Shown one piece after another: positions 44,714 through 53,341 of a stretch of 64,000 nucleotides of DNA. Below the pieces are notes generated by a model. The model had not been told where the DNA came from, ran no database searches, and was given only the letters and a program-made list of their open reading frames with translations. The stretch lies in assembly GCF_010501015.1 (NCBI RefSeq), contig NZ_QVML01000003.1:62001-126000 (forward strand), written 5' to 3'. The stretch is from Bacteroides sp. 214 (GTDB lineage: Bacteria; Bacteroidota; Bacteroidia; Bacteroidales; Bacteroidaceae). The number at the start of each line of letters is the position of its first letter. Position 1 is the first letter of the stretch. The position numbers and the translations under genes were made by a program.

Positions 44714-44822
44714 CAGTGACTTCACGTTGTAATTTCAGTGTTTTTTTATCTGCTTCTCACTGTTTTATTTCAAAAAAACACTGAGAAATGAAGTAGAAAA
44801 CACTGAGAAATAAATTGCAATA
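44714..44822. repeat. Degenerate array of five about 22-bp units (CACTG/CAGTG type)
   Basis: CAGTG or CACTG occurs at 44714, 44736, 44758, 44779 and 44801, spacings 22, 22, 21 and 22. The first two are in one orientation (TTTCAGTGTTTT) and the last two in the opposite (ACACTGAGAAAT), so the word alternates strand. Tails are T-rich on the left half and A-rich on the right, making the whole array a loose inverted repeat. It lies between the metallo-hydrolase stop and the hypothetical gene. Confidence 0.7.
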
Positions 44823-44867
44823 AAAAGATGTTTTCCAAGGCAAAAGCACCTAGTAAAGCTTTTATCC

Positions 44868-46148
44868 TTAACTTAATATTATTTCTACCTTATCTATAAT
44901 TCTTGAGGAGATAAGTATTCTCTGCTGTAAATGTTCTTCAATCGGCAATTTTGAATAGTTTGTAGAATTCTCACTGTGAATAGGAATAATTCCAAGAGTC
45001 GGATTTACAAGATTACACACTTCTACAAGAAATTCGGGAGAGGCATGTCCGCTTGTATGTAATTTTTCCACATGCGGAAACATAGAAACGAAGTCTATAT
45101 AGCACTGCATAGCGTGTTTTCCAGTATTATTTATATACTCTTTCCACATAGAGTATATCAGCACCGTATCCTTGAGATCTAACCGAGATACAAGTGTTTG
45201 ATAGTAATCTTTAAACTTATCAGTGGCCCGAACAAACATACAAAAGCCCTTATCCTCCATCCAATGAATTAGTTTTTTATTCTTAGGATTGAAATTATAT
45301 ACTTTGTCGAAACAAAACAACGAACTGTGATCACCCGCCGATTTAGTAAATATTTCTAATACATTCTTTTGAAAATGGTCGCATATAAGAGGTCTGTTTC
45401 TTAGATTTTTATTCGCAGCATAAAACGATGCTAGTCGCTCCATATCCGTAGAAGAACACATTACAAATACATTTTTGTATCGAGCCATTATTTCCCCTGC
45501 TTCTCTTTGCAATTCATTTTCACTCATCACTCTTTCATTAAGCCTTGAAAGCATAGTTCCTTCGGTAATCAAGAAATCGACTTTCGTCTGTGACAAAATG
45601 AGCTTCTTTATAGTAGGTAATAAACCCTTACTCAAATATCCATGTCCTCTAAAATCGCCTGTATGTAATATCCTTTTGCCGTCCGTTTCAATTAAAAACA
45701 TATAAGCATCATAAGCAGAATGACTTACAAAATAGGGAGTAACTTTTATATCACCTATATTTACAGTCAGCCCAGAAATGAGAACATTCATTCTATCAAG
45801 TTTGGAAATTTCTTCTTTTGACAATTCCTCCCGACCTTTGATATATGATAACTGTTGATGCTTGCATAGGGTAACTTGTTTGGCTACTCTACCGATATAT
45901 TGTGGAATGATATCCGGCACATAGTGGAATAATCCTAAATGGTCACCGTGATAATGAGTGTAGAAAATTGCATCAATGTCTTGTGTTATTTTCGCTATAG
46001 CTTCTCGGCTCGCTAAATCATCATTCACAATGCCCTCTCTATCTGGTAAGTTTTGTCCCAAATCAATTAATATTCGAACATTGTCAGTGGCAATTTCCGT
46101 TATACAGCCCCCAATTTGGTTTATACCTCTGTGAATTATAATCTTCAT
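44868..46148 (-). CDS. MBL-fold beta-CASP hydrolase (RNase J-like)
   Basis: A 426-residue metallo-beta-lactamase fold protein with beta-CASP features, probably an RNase or DNA/RNA-processing nuclease in the cytosol. Zinc-site motifs are present: THYHGDHLGL near residues 63-72, the SHSAYD box, HTGDFRGHG near 160, HTSGHASPE and the terminal IPIHSE. The beta-CASP insertion runs from about 195 to 345. It is shorter than RNase J (about 550), lacking the C-terminal domain, and lacks an obvious tRNase Z arm. Its ATG overlaps the stop of the upstream PD-(D/E)XK-like gene by 4 bases, so the two are translationally coupled. Confidence 0.82.
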   Translation of the reverse strand: MKIIIHRGINQIGGCITEIATDNVRILIDLGQNLPDREGIVNDDLASREAIAKITQDIDAIFYTHYHGDHLGLFHYVPDIIPQYIGRVAKQVTLCKHQQLSYIKGREELSKEEISKLDRMNVLISGLTVNIGDIKVTPYFVSHSAYDAYMFLIETDGKRILHTGDFRGHGYLSKGLLPTIKKLILSQTKVDFLITEGTMLSRLNERVMSENELQREAGEIMARYKNVFVMCSSTDMERLASFYAANKNLRNRPLICDHFQKNVLEIFTKSAGDHSSLFCFDKVYNFNPKNKKLIHWMEDKGFCMFVRATDKFKDYYQTLVSRLDLKDTVLIYSMWKEYINNTGKHAMQCYIDFVSMFPHVEKLHTSGHASPEFLVEVCNLVNPTLGIIPIHSENSTNYSKLPIEEHLQQRILISSRIIDKVEIILS

Positions 46149-46932
46149 AAGTTATGAATAATGGTATTCCGGTCAAGAATAGTTTTAATTGAGTTGATCC
46201 TGCGAATTCGTCCGGGATTCAGATAAGAATACGGTTCTATGTATAATTCAACGTTTTCACAAAGTATATAATCATCTATATTATCTGTATCCACTAAGCT
46301 CTCTGGCAATATTTCAAGGTCGCGTTTTATCGCAAAAAGCGTTTTATAGTAGTTAGTTATCTCCTCTCCGTGGGTTTTTATGAATTGATGATATGCTTCC
46401 ATTTGGGAAAGTATCTCCGGCTCCCCTTTTTCATATTCATTAGTTAAAAGTCTACCATCTTCTATGCGTTTTAACTCGATAAATATAATTTTACCATTTT
46501 CCAATTTAGTAAGATCAATACGAGTGGTTAAGTAGGCAAACTCCGAATCAATATATTTTGCACTAGGATCACATATAAGCCTTGCTTTAATACCGTTTTC
46601 AGAGGTAGCATTATATTTGGATGTTATTCTTTTCTTTATTTCATCTACGTCCATAGGCAGGCGGTCTAATTCATAATCAATATATTTAGATCCTGCTATA
46701 CCCAAGTAATATTGATGTATTTTACCTTTAATCAAACCTTTAGAGAAAGTGATTTTAAGCAGTGAACCTCCATTATAGTAGACATTTAAAGAATTATCCT
46801 TGCGGATATCTACATAAAAACCTCCCGGCTTAATATTCTCTTTTACAAATTGCCACCAAATCGGATTATTCCCTTTTAGTTTTTAAACAATTCATTTTTA
46901 GAATTTAATGAAGTAAAATGTTTATTTCTCAT
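46145..46932 (-). pseudogene. PD-(D/E)XK nuclease-like protein, frameshifted near the N-terminus
   Basis: An ATG at 46932 opens MRNKHFTSLNSKNELFKN, then a TAA (complement of 46876-46878). The next frame is open from immediately after that point and reads LKGNNPIWWQFVKENIK onward to 46145, giving about 262 residues in total. One extra A in the A5 run (46880-46884) would join the two. The downstream frame alone has no ATG, only TTG at 46735, which would drop about 50 conserved-looking residues. The centre reads TTRIDL followed by IIFIELKRI, a plausible D...ExK nuclease core. The gene overlaps the metallo-hydrolase by 4 bases. It could be a true pseudogene, a recoded gene or a sequencing error. 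Confidence 0.6.
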
Positions 46933-47064
46933 GATTTTCAAAGAAACTACCTATCCATTAAGTGGATGAACAACTTCGGTGCAAATTACGCAAAAATATT
47001 GAAAATATTGCAATTAGTAGAGAAAGTAAGATGAATCAGACTACATAGCACCCAAACCATCCTA

Positions 47065-47174
47065 GTGGTAACCACAAAGACCACTATTGGTAACCACTGT
47101 GAATATCCGTGGTAACCACTTAGGCTAGCAGTGGTAACCACTCTTACTCTAAGTGGTTACCACAAAACCAGCTA
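47065..47174. repeat. Array of five 22-bp units with GTGGTAACCAC cores
   Basis: The palindrome GTGGTAACCAC begins at 47065, 47087 (TTGGTAACCAC), 47109, 47131 and 47153 (GTGGTTACCAC), exactly 22 bp apart. The 11-bp cores are nearly invariant, while the intervening 11 bp differ in every unit. This resembles a short CRISPR in layout but is far too small. It lies between the DUF4143-type ATPase stop and the start of the nuclease operon, both on the minus strand. The remaining 46933-47064 is AT-rich with no gene. Confidence 0.95.
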
Positions 47175-47183
47175 TTAAGGCTA

Positions 47184-48518
47184 TTATCTTTGAGTTATGA
47201 TTTTCTCTATTTGCCCTGCATAATAATAAGGCAAGTTATACAATCGAAAAACTTTGCTCGAGGGAGTTTTTACTTCATCAATAGAGAATGGATTTGTCCA
47301 AAATCGTATAGCAATATCGTGGGGTGCTTTCTCCATATACTGATGAAGAGAGCGTAACTTGGCATTATTGCCCGACTTTACTTCAATAGGAATAATTTTA
47401 TCTCCCATTTGAATAACATAATCAACCTCAGAAGATGCCGCGTTATTTTCTCTTACCCAGAAGAATCTTTTTTGCGAAAAACGATTGTTTGTTGCGAGTA
47501 ATTCCTGCCCCACGATTTGTTCCGCTATCCTTCCTCGCCAAGCATCGCTAATATCCTTCACTCCAAATAATTCTTTTTGCAACCCGGCAGCGTAGTTCAC
47601 TAAACCGGTATCAATCCACAACAATTTGGGCGATCGCTTTGGTTCAGGAGAGAGAGGAATTTCGCAAGAGGTAGTAGGATAAGCTAACTCCAGCAACATC
47701 GTCTTTTCAAGAGTTCTGAAAGCTTCTCCCATTTCACGCGAACGATAAGAAGAATTTCCAAATCGTTCAAATGTAATGCGTTGTGCAGCATACCCCCAAC
47801 CGTTGGTCAATATATGACGTAGCACATTTCGTATGGTTTCTCCCGTCGCATATTTTTCTACATCATCCCGATAGCCTGTAAGAAGCGTTTCGTATAGGTT
47901 TTGTAGGGATACGATATCTTTATTTTTTGAATAATCGTCCACTACTTCGGGCATACCACCGATAAGTGTATAAGTATTAAACAGCCCTATCATTTTAGAA
48001 TGTAAGGCGTGAGGAATTTCCGCTCTTGCATGAGCTTCCTTTATTTCATTTTGCCCTATTGCACCAAGAAATTCATTGAAAGAACAGGGTCGAACAGCCA
48101 TATATTCCACCCTGCCAACAGGAAAAGAAATGTGCTTATCAATCAAACTCTCGAGTAAAGAACCAGCGGCAATAACATGAATGTATGGCACGTCTTCATA
48201 AAAATATCTGAGTTTGGCCACTGCTTTTGGTGAGTTCTGAATTTCATCAATAAAGAGTAATGTCCGTACCTGCTTCTTAGATTGATTGTTCAATAAGTAT
48301 ATGGCAGTAAGCAATTCTTCCATCTCTATATTATCCTCGAAGAGATTAAAATCAGTCTCTCGCTCCAGGTTAAGCTTAAGATATACTTCAAAATCTTTGG
48401 AAAATTCATTAACCAACGTTGTTTTACCAACCTGCCTAGCCCCCCTTAGTACCAAAGGTTTGCGATTTTCTCTATCTGCCCACTCTCTCAAATAGGCTAT
48501 TGCATTTCTATAAAACAT
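47184..48518 (-). CDS. AAA ATPase with DUF4143-type C-terminal domain
   Basis: A 444-residue protein of the archaeal/bacterial ATPase family common in Bacteroidetes. The P-loop is LRGARQVGKTTLV near residues 26-38 and Walker B is LLFIDEIQNSP near 88-98. The C-terminal domain includes GRIAEQIVGQEL and ends with a nuclease-like fold core, EVDYVIQMGDKIIPIEVKSG. The role is unresolved; defence, toxin-antitoxin-like or mobile-element associations have been suggested for the family. The ATG at 48518 (MFYRNAIAYL) is chosen; the longer frame runs into a 33-bp repeat and translates as an artificial Cys/Val-rich repeat. Confidence 0.82.
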   Translation of the reverse strand: MFYRNAIAYLREWADRENRKPLVLRGARQVGKTTLVNEFSKDFEVYLKLNLERETDFNLFEDNIEMEELLTAIYLLNNQSKKQVRTLLFIDEIQNSPKAVAKLRYFYEDVPYIHVIAAGSLLESLIDKHISFPVGRVEYMAVRPCSFNEFLGAIGQNEIKEAHARAEIPHALHSKMIGLFNTYTLIGGMPEVVDDYSKNKDIVSLQNLYETLLTGYRDDVEKYATGETIRNVLRHILTNGWGYAAQRITFERFGNSSYRSREMGEAFRTLEKTMLLELAYPTTSCEIPLSPEPKRSPKLLWIDTGLVNYAAGLQKELFGVKDISDAWRGRIAEQIVGQELLATNNRFSQKRFFWVRENNAASSEVDYVIQMGDKIIPIEVKSGNNAKLRSLHQYMEKAPHDIAIRFWTNPFSIDEVKTPSSKVFRLYNLPYYYAGQIEKIITQR

Positions 48519-48553
48519 AATCAGTGCGCTTGATATAGTACAAAAACAGTTAC

Positions 48554-48652
48554 TTGTAACAAAACATAGGCAAACATAGCTATTATTTGTAACAAAACAT
48601 AGGCAAAAAACATATTTTTTTGTAATAGAATATAGGCAAACAAACTTCCGGC
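48554..48652. repeat. Three tandem 33-bp repeats upstream of the ATPase gene
   Basis: TTGTAACAAAACATAGGCAA starts at 48554 and 48587, and a diverged copy (TTGTAATAGAATATAGGCAA) at 48620, exactly 33 bp apart. They occupy the upstream region of the ATPase gene, 36-135 bases from its ATG. Each unit holds about 21 conserved bases and a 12-base variable tail. No clear TAnnTTTG was found for this gene, so the repeats may be part of its control region. Confidence 0.85.
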
Positions 48653-48709
48653 TACTTCGTGGTATTAATAATAGCAATCAATTAAAATAATTATTCCACA
48701 TTCTTTCAT

Positions 48710-48717
48710 TATCTTTG
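48710..48717 (+). promoter_or_regulatory. -7 promoter element of leuS
   Basis: TATCTTTG is an exact consensus match, 62 bases before the leuS ATG at 48780, giving a leader of roughly 55-60 bases. Confidence 0.6.
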
Positions 48718-48779
48718 CCCCGCAAAAATAACGCGCTCCGTAAGCGCATTAACTGTATCATTAGTAAAGGATTACCGCT

Positions 48780-51614
48780 ATGGAATATAATTTCGGAGAG
48801 ATTGAGAAAAAATGGCAAAAAAGATGGGAAGAACAAAAAACCTATCAGGTAAAGGAAGATAAGACAAAACAGAAGTTTTATGTATTAAATATGTTTCCTT
48901 ATCCATCGGGAGCGGGGCTGCACGTTGGTCACCCACTGGGATATATAGGGTCGGACATATATGCACGCTTCAAACGCCTGCAGGGATTTAATGTGCTCAA
49001 CCCCATGGGGTATGATGCCTACGGACTACCCGCTGAACAATATGCCATTCAAACCGGACAACATCCTGCTATTACTACCGAACAAAACATCAAAAGATAT
49101 CGCGAACAATTAGATAAAATAGGATTCTCGTTCGACTGGAGTCGCGAAGTACAAACCTGCGACCCCGTATATTATAAATGGACACAGTGGGCATTTATCC
49201 AAATGTTCAACAGCTACTACTGCTTTGATAGCGGGCAAGCACGTCCTATCTCCGAACTGGAAGAAGCCTTCCCAAAATATGGCAGCAGCGGCATGAACGT
49301 GGCTTGCAGCGAAGAACTCGAATTTACCGCCGAAGAGTGGAACGCTTACGACGAACAAAAAAAGCAAGAGGTACTGATGAACTATCGTATAGCTTACTTG
49401 GGCGAAACCATGGTGAACTGGTGCGAAGGTTTGGGAACCGTACTTGCCAACGACGAAGTGATAGACGGACTCTCCGAACGTGGCGGATTTCCTGTAGTAC
49501 AAAAAATGATGCGTCAATGGTGTCTGCGCGTTTCAGCATACTCGCAACGTTTGCTCGATGGACTCGATACCATCAACTGGACTGATTCACTGAAAGAAAC
49601 GCAACGCAACTGGATTGGTCGTAGCGAAGGAGCAGAGATGAAGTTTTCGGTAGCCGATTCGGATATTGAATTTACCATCTTTACTACCCGCGCGGATACT
49701 GTTTTCGGCGTTACCTTCATGGTGCTTGCGCCCGAGAGTGAACTTACTCCACTGCTGACTACACCTCAACAACAAACCGAAGTAGAGGCTTACCTGCAAC
49801 GTACCAAAAAACGTACCGAGCGCGACCGCATTGCTGACCGCACCGTAAGTGGTGTATTCTCGGGAAGCTATGCTATCAACCCGCTGACTAACGAAAAAAT
49901 ACCTGTATGGATCAGCGATTATGTATTGGCAGGCTATGGCACAGGAGCTATCATGGCGGTTCCTGCACACGATAGTCGCGACTATGCTTTCGCTAAACAC
50001 TTCGGGTTGGAAATTCGTCCGCTGATAGAAGGTTGTGATGTATCTGAAGAGAGTTTCGATGCCAAAGAAGGTATTATGATGAACTCTCCTCGTCCCGGAG
50101 CTGCCGAAGGCGGACTGGTACTGAACGGACTCTCGGTAAAAGAAGCTATCGCTAAAACCAAACAATACATTGAAGAAAGCGGCTTAGGAAAGGTAAAAGT
50201 AAACTTCCGCTTGCGCGACGCTATCTTTTCGCGTCAACGTTATTGGGGCGAGCCATTCCCTGTTTATTACAAAAATAATATGCCCTATATGCTTCCCGAA
50301 GAGTGCCTGCCACTAAAACTTCCCGAAGTAGACAAATATCTGCCTACCGAAACAGGCGAACCACCATTGGGCAATGCCATCGTTTGGGCGTGGGATACTA
50401 TTAACCAAACAGTGGTTGAAAATACAAAGATTGACAACGTAACCATCTTCCCGCTCGAACTCAATACCATGCCAGGATTTGCCGGTTCGTCGGCATACTA
50501 CCTACGCTATATGGATCCTAAAGATAACGATTACCTGGTGGCACCCGATGTAGCAAATTACTGGGAAAACGTAGATTTATATGTAGGGGGTACCGAACAT
50601 GCTACTGGTCACTTAATTTATTCGCGTTTCTGGAATAAGTTCTTGTACGACATCAAGGTGTCAATTAAAGAAGAGCCATTCCAAAAACTGATTAACCAGG
50701 GAATGATTCAAGGAAGAAGTAACTTTGTGTATCGCGTAAAGAACAGCAATACCTTTGTTTCACTAAACAAAAAAGACCAATACGATGTTACGCCATTGCA
50801 CGTAGATGTAAACATTGTATCTAATGATACACTGGATCTTGAAGCATTCAAAGCATGGCGTCCCGAATTTGAAACGGCAGAGTTTATTCTTGAAGATGAT
50901 GGAAAATACATTTGCGGTTGGGCAGTAGAGAAAATGAGTAAGTCCATGTTCAACGTGGTAAACCCCGATATGATTGTAGAAAAATATGGTGCCGACACAT
51001 TACGTATGTACGAAATGTTTTTAGGTCCGTTGGAACAATCCAAACCGTGGGATACCAATGGTATTGACGGGGTATATCGTTTTATCCGCAAATTCTGGTC
51101 ATTGTTCTACGATAGAAACGGTTCGTACATCGTAACTGAAGAAGCGGCTACCAAAGAAGAATTGAAATCATTGCACAAACTGATAAAGAAAGTTAGCTGG
51201 GATATTGAGAATTTCTCATTCAATACTTCCGTAAGTGCCTTTATGATTTGTGTGAACGACCTCAATGCTCTGAAATGCTACAAAAAGGAAATACTCAACC
51301 AATTGATTATTGTTCTTGCTCCTTTTGCGCCACACATAACCGAAGAGCTTTGGGAAACATTGGGCAATAGCGGAACCGTATTTGATGCCACATGGCCCGT
51401 ATGCAATGAAGAGTATCTGAAGGAAGATGTGATTAATTATACAGTCTCTTTCAATGGAAAAGCACGCTACAATATGGAGTTTGCCGCCGATGCAACAAAC
51501 GAACATATTCAGACAGAAGTATTGAATGATGAACGCTCCGCCAAATGGATGGACGGTAAAGAAGCCAAGAAGATTATCATTGTTCCCAAGAAGATTGTAA
51601 ACATAGTTATCTAA
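48780..51614 (+). CDS. leuS: Leucine--tRNA ligase
   Basis: Class I synthetase charging tRNA(Leu), with an editing domain against isoleucine and norvaline. At 944 residues it has the expected length for Bacteroidetes. The HIGH-type motif is [15 protein letters not shown] near 41-55. The CP1 editing domain includes [20 protein letters not shown] near 303 and [19 protein letters not shown] near 383. The tryptophan-rich WWA-like region reads [18 protein letters not shown], and KMSKS is present as [11 protein letters not shown] near 718. It starts a run with yitT and rdgB. Confidence 0.97.
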   Translation: MEYNFGEIEKKWQKRWEEQKTYQVKEDKTKQKFYVLNMFPYPSGAGLHVGHPLGYIGSDIYARFKRLQGFNVLNPMGYDAYGLPAEQYAIQTGQHPAITTEQNIKRYREQLDKIGFSFDWSREVQTCDPVYYKWTQWAFIQMFNSYYCFDSGQARPISELEEAFPKYGSSGMNVACSEELEFTAEEWNAYDEQKKQEVLMNYRIAYLGETMVNWCEGLGTVLANDEVIDGLSERGGFPVVQKMMRQWCLRVSAYSQRLLDGLDTINWTDSLKETQRNWIGRSEGAEMKFSVADSDIEFTIFTTRADTVFGVTFMVLAPESELTPLLTTPQQQTEVEAYLQRTKKRTERDRIADRTVSGVFSGSYAINPLTNEKIPVWISDYVLAGYGTGAIMAVPAHDSRDYAFAKHFGLEIRPLIEGCDVSEESFDAKEGIMMNSPRPGAAEGGLVLNGLSVKEAIAKTKQYIEESGLGKVKVNFRLRDAIFSRQRYWGEPFPVYYKNNMPYMLPEECLPLKLPEVDKYLPTETGEPPLGNAIVWAWDTINQTVVENTKIDNVTIFPLELNTMPGFAGSSAYYLRYMDPKDNDYLVAPDVANYWENVDLYVGGTEHATGHLIYSRFWNKFLYDIKVSIKEEPFQKLINQGMIQGRSNFVYRVKNSNTFVSLNKKDQYDVTPLHVDVNIVSNDTLDLEAFKAWRPEFETAEFILEDDGKYICGWAVEKMSKSMFNVVNPDMIVEKYGADTLRMYEMFLGPLEQSKPWDTNGIDGVYRFIRKFWSLFYDRNGSYIVTEEAATKEELKSLHKLIKKVSWDIENFSFNTSVSAFMICVNDLNALKCYKKEILNQLIIVLAPFAPHITEELWETLGNSGTVFDATWPVCNEEYLKEDVINYTVSFNGKARYNMEFAADATNEHIQTEVLNDERSAKWMDGKEAKKIIIVPKKIVNIVI

Positions 51615-51622
51615 GCAACAAT

Positions 51623-52507
51623 ATGAGCATGAAGCTTACCAAGTCTGATGCGATCAGAGAAATTAAAGATATATTTTTTATCACACTGGGATTAATGTGC
51701 TACGCGATAGGGTGGGCGGCTTTCCTTCTTCCTTATCAAATCACCACGGGAGGTGTTACAGGTATTTCGGCAATTATATTCTATGCCACCGGATTTCCTA
51801 TTCAATACACCTATTTTATTATTAACGCGGTATTGATGCTCTGCTCATTCAAAATTCTCGGATTCAAATTTACTCTGAAAACAACGTATGGCATCTTTAT
51901 GCTTACATTTTTACTGGGGTTCTTTTCCGATTTAATTGGTACGCAACAAATTATTGGCGAGGGACAAGAATTTATGGCGTGTATGGTTGGAGCGGCATTA
52001 TGTGGTATAGGACTTGGTATTGTATTTGCCAATAACGGCAGTACAGGAGGAACAGATATTATTGCCGCCGTAATCAACAAATATCGTGATGTAACTTTTG
52101 GAAGAATGATATTGTATTGCGATATCATCATTATTTCTTCGTGTTACTTTGTATTTGAAGATTGGAAACGCGTAGTATTTGGTTTCGCCACCTTGGTAGT
52201 TATCAGCTATGTACTGGACCTTATTGTGAATAGCGCCCGCCAATCTGTGCAATTTATGATATTCTCCAAAGAATATGCGAAAATAGCCGATCGCATTATA
52301 TCCGAAACACATCGTGGTGTAACCGTACTTGATGGTACAGGATGGTATAGCAAAAACGGTGTGAAAGTATTGGTTGTTATGGCAAAGAAAAGCCAGTCAG
52401 TCAGTATTTTCCGCTTGGTGAAAGATATTGACCCTAACGCGTTTATCTCTCAAAGCTCTGTTATCGGAGTATATGGCGAAGGATTCGACCGTATTAAAGT
52501 AAAATAA
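51623..52507 (+). CDS. YitT family membrane protein
   Basis: A 294-residue protein with about five to six membrane segments (residues 15-190; for example ITTGGVTGISAIIFYATGF). A cytosolic DUF2179 domain of about 80 residues follows, starting near RIISETHRGVTVLDGTGWY and ending in the conserved DPNAFISQSSVIGVYGEGF. The NNGSTGGTDIIA segment is typical. Function is unknown; some relatives are suggested transporters. It lies 8 bases after leuS and 13 before rdgB. Confidence 0.88.
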   Translation: MSMKLTKSDAIREIKDIFFITLGLMCYAIGWAAFLLPYQITTGGVTGISAIIFYATGFPIQYTYFIINAVLMLCSFKILGFKFTLKTTYGIFMLTFLLGFFSDLIGTQQIIGEGQEFMACMVGAALCGIGLGIVFANNGSTGGTDIIAAVINKYRDVTFGRMILYCDIIIISSCYFVFEDWKRVVFGFATLVVISYVLDLIVNSARQSVQFMIFSKEYAKIADRIISETHRGVTVLDGTGWYSKNGVKVLVVMAKKSQSVSIFRLVKDIDPNAFISQSSVIGVYGEGFDRIKVK

Positions 52508-52520
52508 TAACTAAATAAAC

Positions 52521-53105
52521 ATGCCACGTAAATTAGTATTTGCTACCAACAATCAGCATAAACTGGAAGAAGTTTCGTACATATTAGGAGATCAAATAGA
52601 GTTGCTTAGCCTCAAAGATATAGGTTGCGATGTAGATATCCCTGAAACAGCCGACACACTGGAAGGTAACGCTTACTTAAAAGCAAAATATGTAGTAGAA
52701 AACTATCATTTGGATACTTTTGCCGATGACACCGGCATGGAGGTGGAAGCGTTGAACAATGCACCGGGTATTTATTCTGCCCGTTATGCTGGCGATACTA
52801 AAGACTCGCAAGCCAATATGAATAAAATACTAAACGAACTACAAGGCATTGAAAACCGAAAAGCACGTTTTCGTACTGTTATTTCACTTATTCTGAATGG
52901 TAAAGAATATCTCTTCGAAGGAATTATAAACGGAAGAATTATTGAAGAAAAACGTGGAGAAACAGGATTTGGATACGACCCTATCTTTATGCCCGATGGC
53001 TATGAGCAAACTTTTGCCGAAATGGGTAATGAAGTAAAGAATACAATTAGCCACAGAGCTTTGGCAGTGCAGAAATTGTGCGAATTTCTACGTTCCATAC
53101 AATAA
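52521..53105 (+). CDS. rdgB: Non-canonical purine NTP pyrophosphatase (RdgB/HAM1)
   Basis: Hydrolyses dITP, ITP and XTP to monophosphates, keeping deaminated purines out of DNA and RNA. At 194 residues it has normal length. The N-terminal substrate motif is [13 protein letters not shown], the catalytic core [20 protein letters not shown] near residues 66-85, and [16 protein letters not shown] near 145. [10 protein letters not shown] closes the family pattern. It is the last gene of the leuS-yitT-rdgB run. Confidence 0.95.
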   Translation: MPRKLVFATNNQHKLEEVSYILGDQIELLSLKDIGCDVDIPETADTLEGNAYLKAKYVVENYHLDTFADDTGMEVEALNNAPGIYSARYAGDTKDSQANMNKILNELQGIENRKARFRTVISLILNGKEYLFEGIINGRIIEEKRGETGFGYDPIFMPDGYEQTFAEMGNEVKNTISHRALAVQKLCEFLRSIQ

Positions 53106-53150
53106 ATAGGAGAGTAAGTAGGTTATATAAAGGGGAGTAGTGTTTTATTA

Positions 53151-53277
53151 TAATTGCCGTCGGTTTTAACCGACGGGTACAAAGGTTATTCTTAACACGG
53201 CTTTAGCCAAACTGTTTTTTGGCTAAAGCCTAATATAAAAACACTATAAATCCGGCAGCTAAAGCAGCCGGCAATTG
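53151..53277. repeat. Three-hairpin REP/MITE-like element
   Basis: This 127-bp element is bounded by AATTGCCG (53152-53159) and its complement CGGCAATT (53269-53276). Inside are three hairpins: CGTCGGTT...AACCGACG; GGCTTTAGCCAAA pairing with TTTGGCTAAAGCC; and CCGGCAGCTAAAGCAGCCGG. All three share a GCTTTAGC or GGTTTTAACC theme. Such structured palindromes resemble REP sequences mobilised by RAYT (IS200-like) transposases. It lies between rdgB and porZ. Confidence 0.75.
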
Positions 53278-53341
53278 ATGATTTACCATACAAAATGGAA
53301 GATTATATTTTTAATGTACTTTCTTTTTAGTTTTATAGAAT

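Noticed and set aside
47065..47174. Possible CRISPR array
   Set aside because: Repeat (11 bp) and spacer (11 bp) are far below CRISPR sizes, the repeat is a full palindrome and no cas genes are present.
48519..48677. N-terminal extension of the DUF4143-type ATPase
   Set aside because: The extra 53 residues are translated 33-bp repeats with an improbable Cys/Val-rich composition; the domain starts at the internal ATG.
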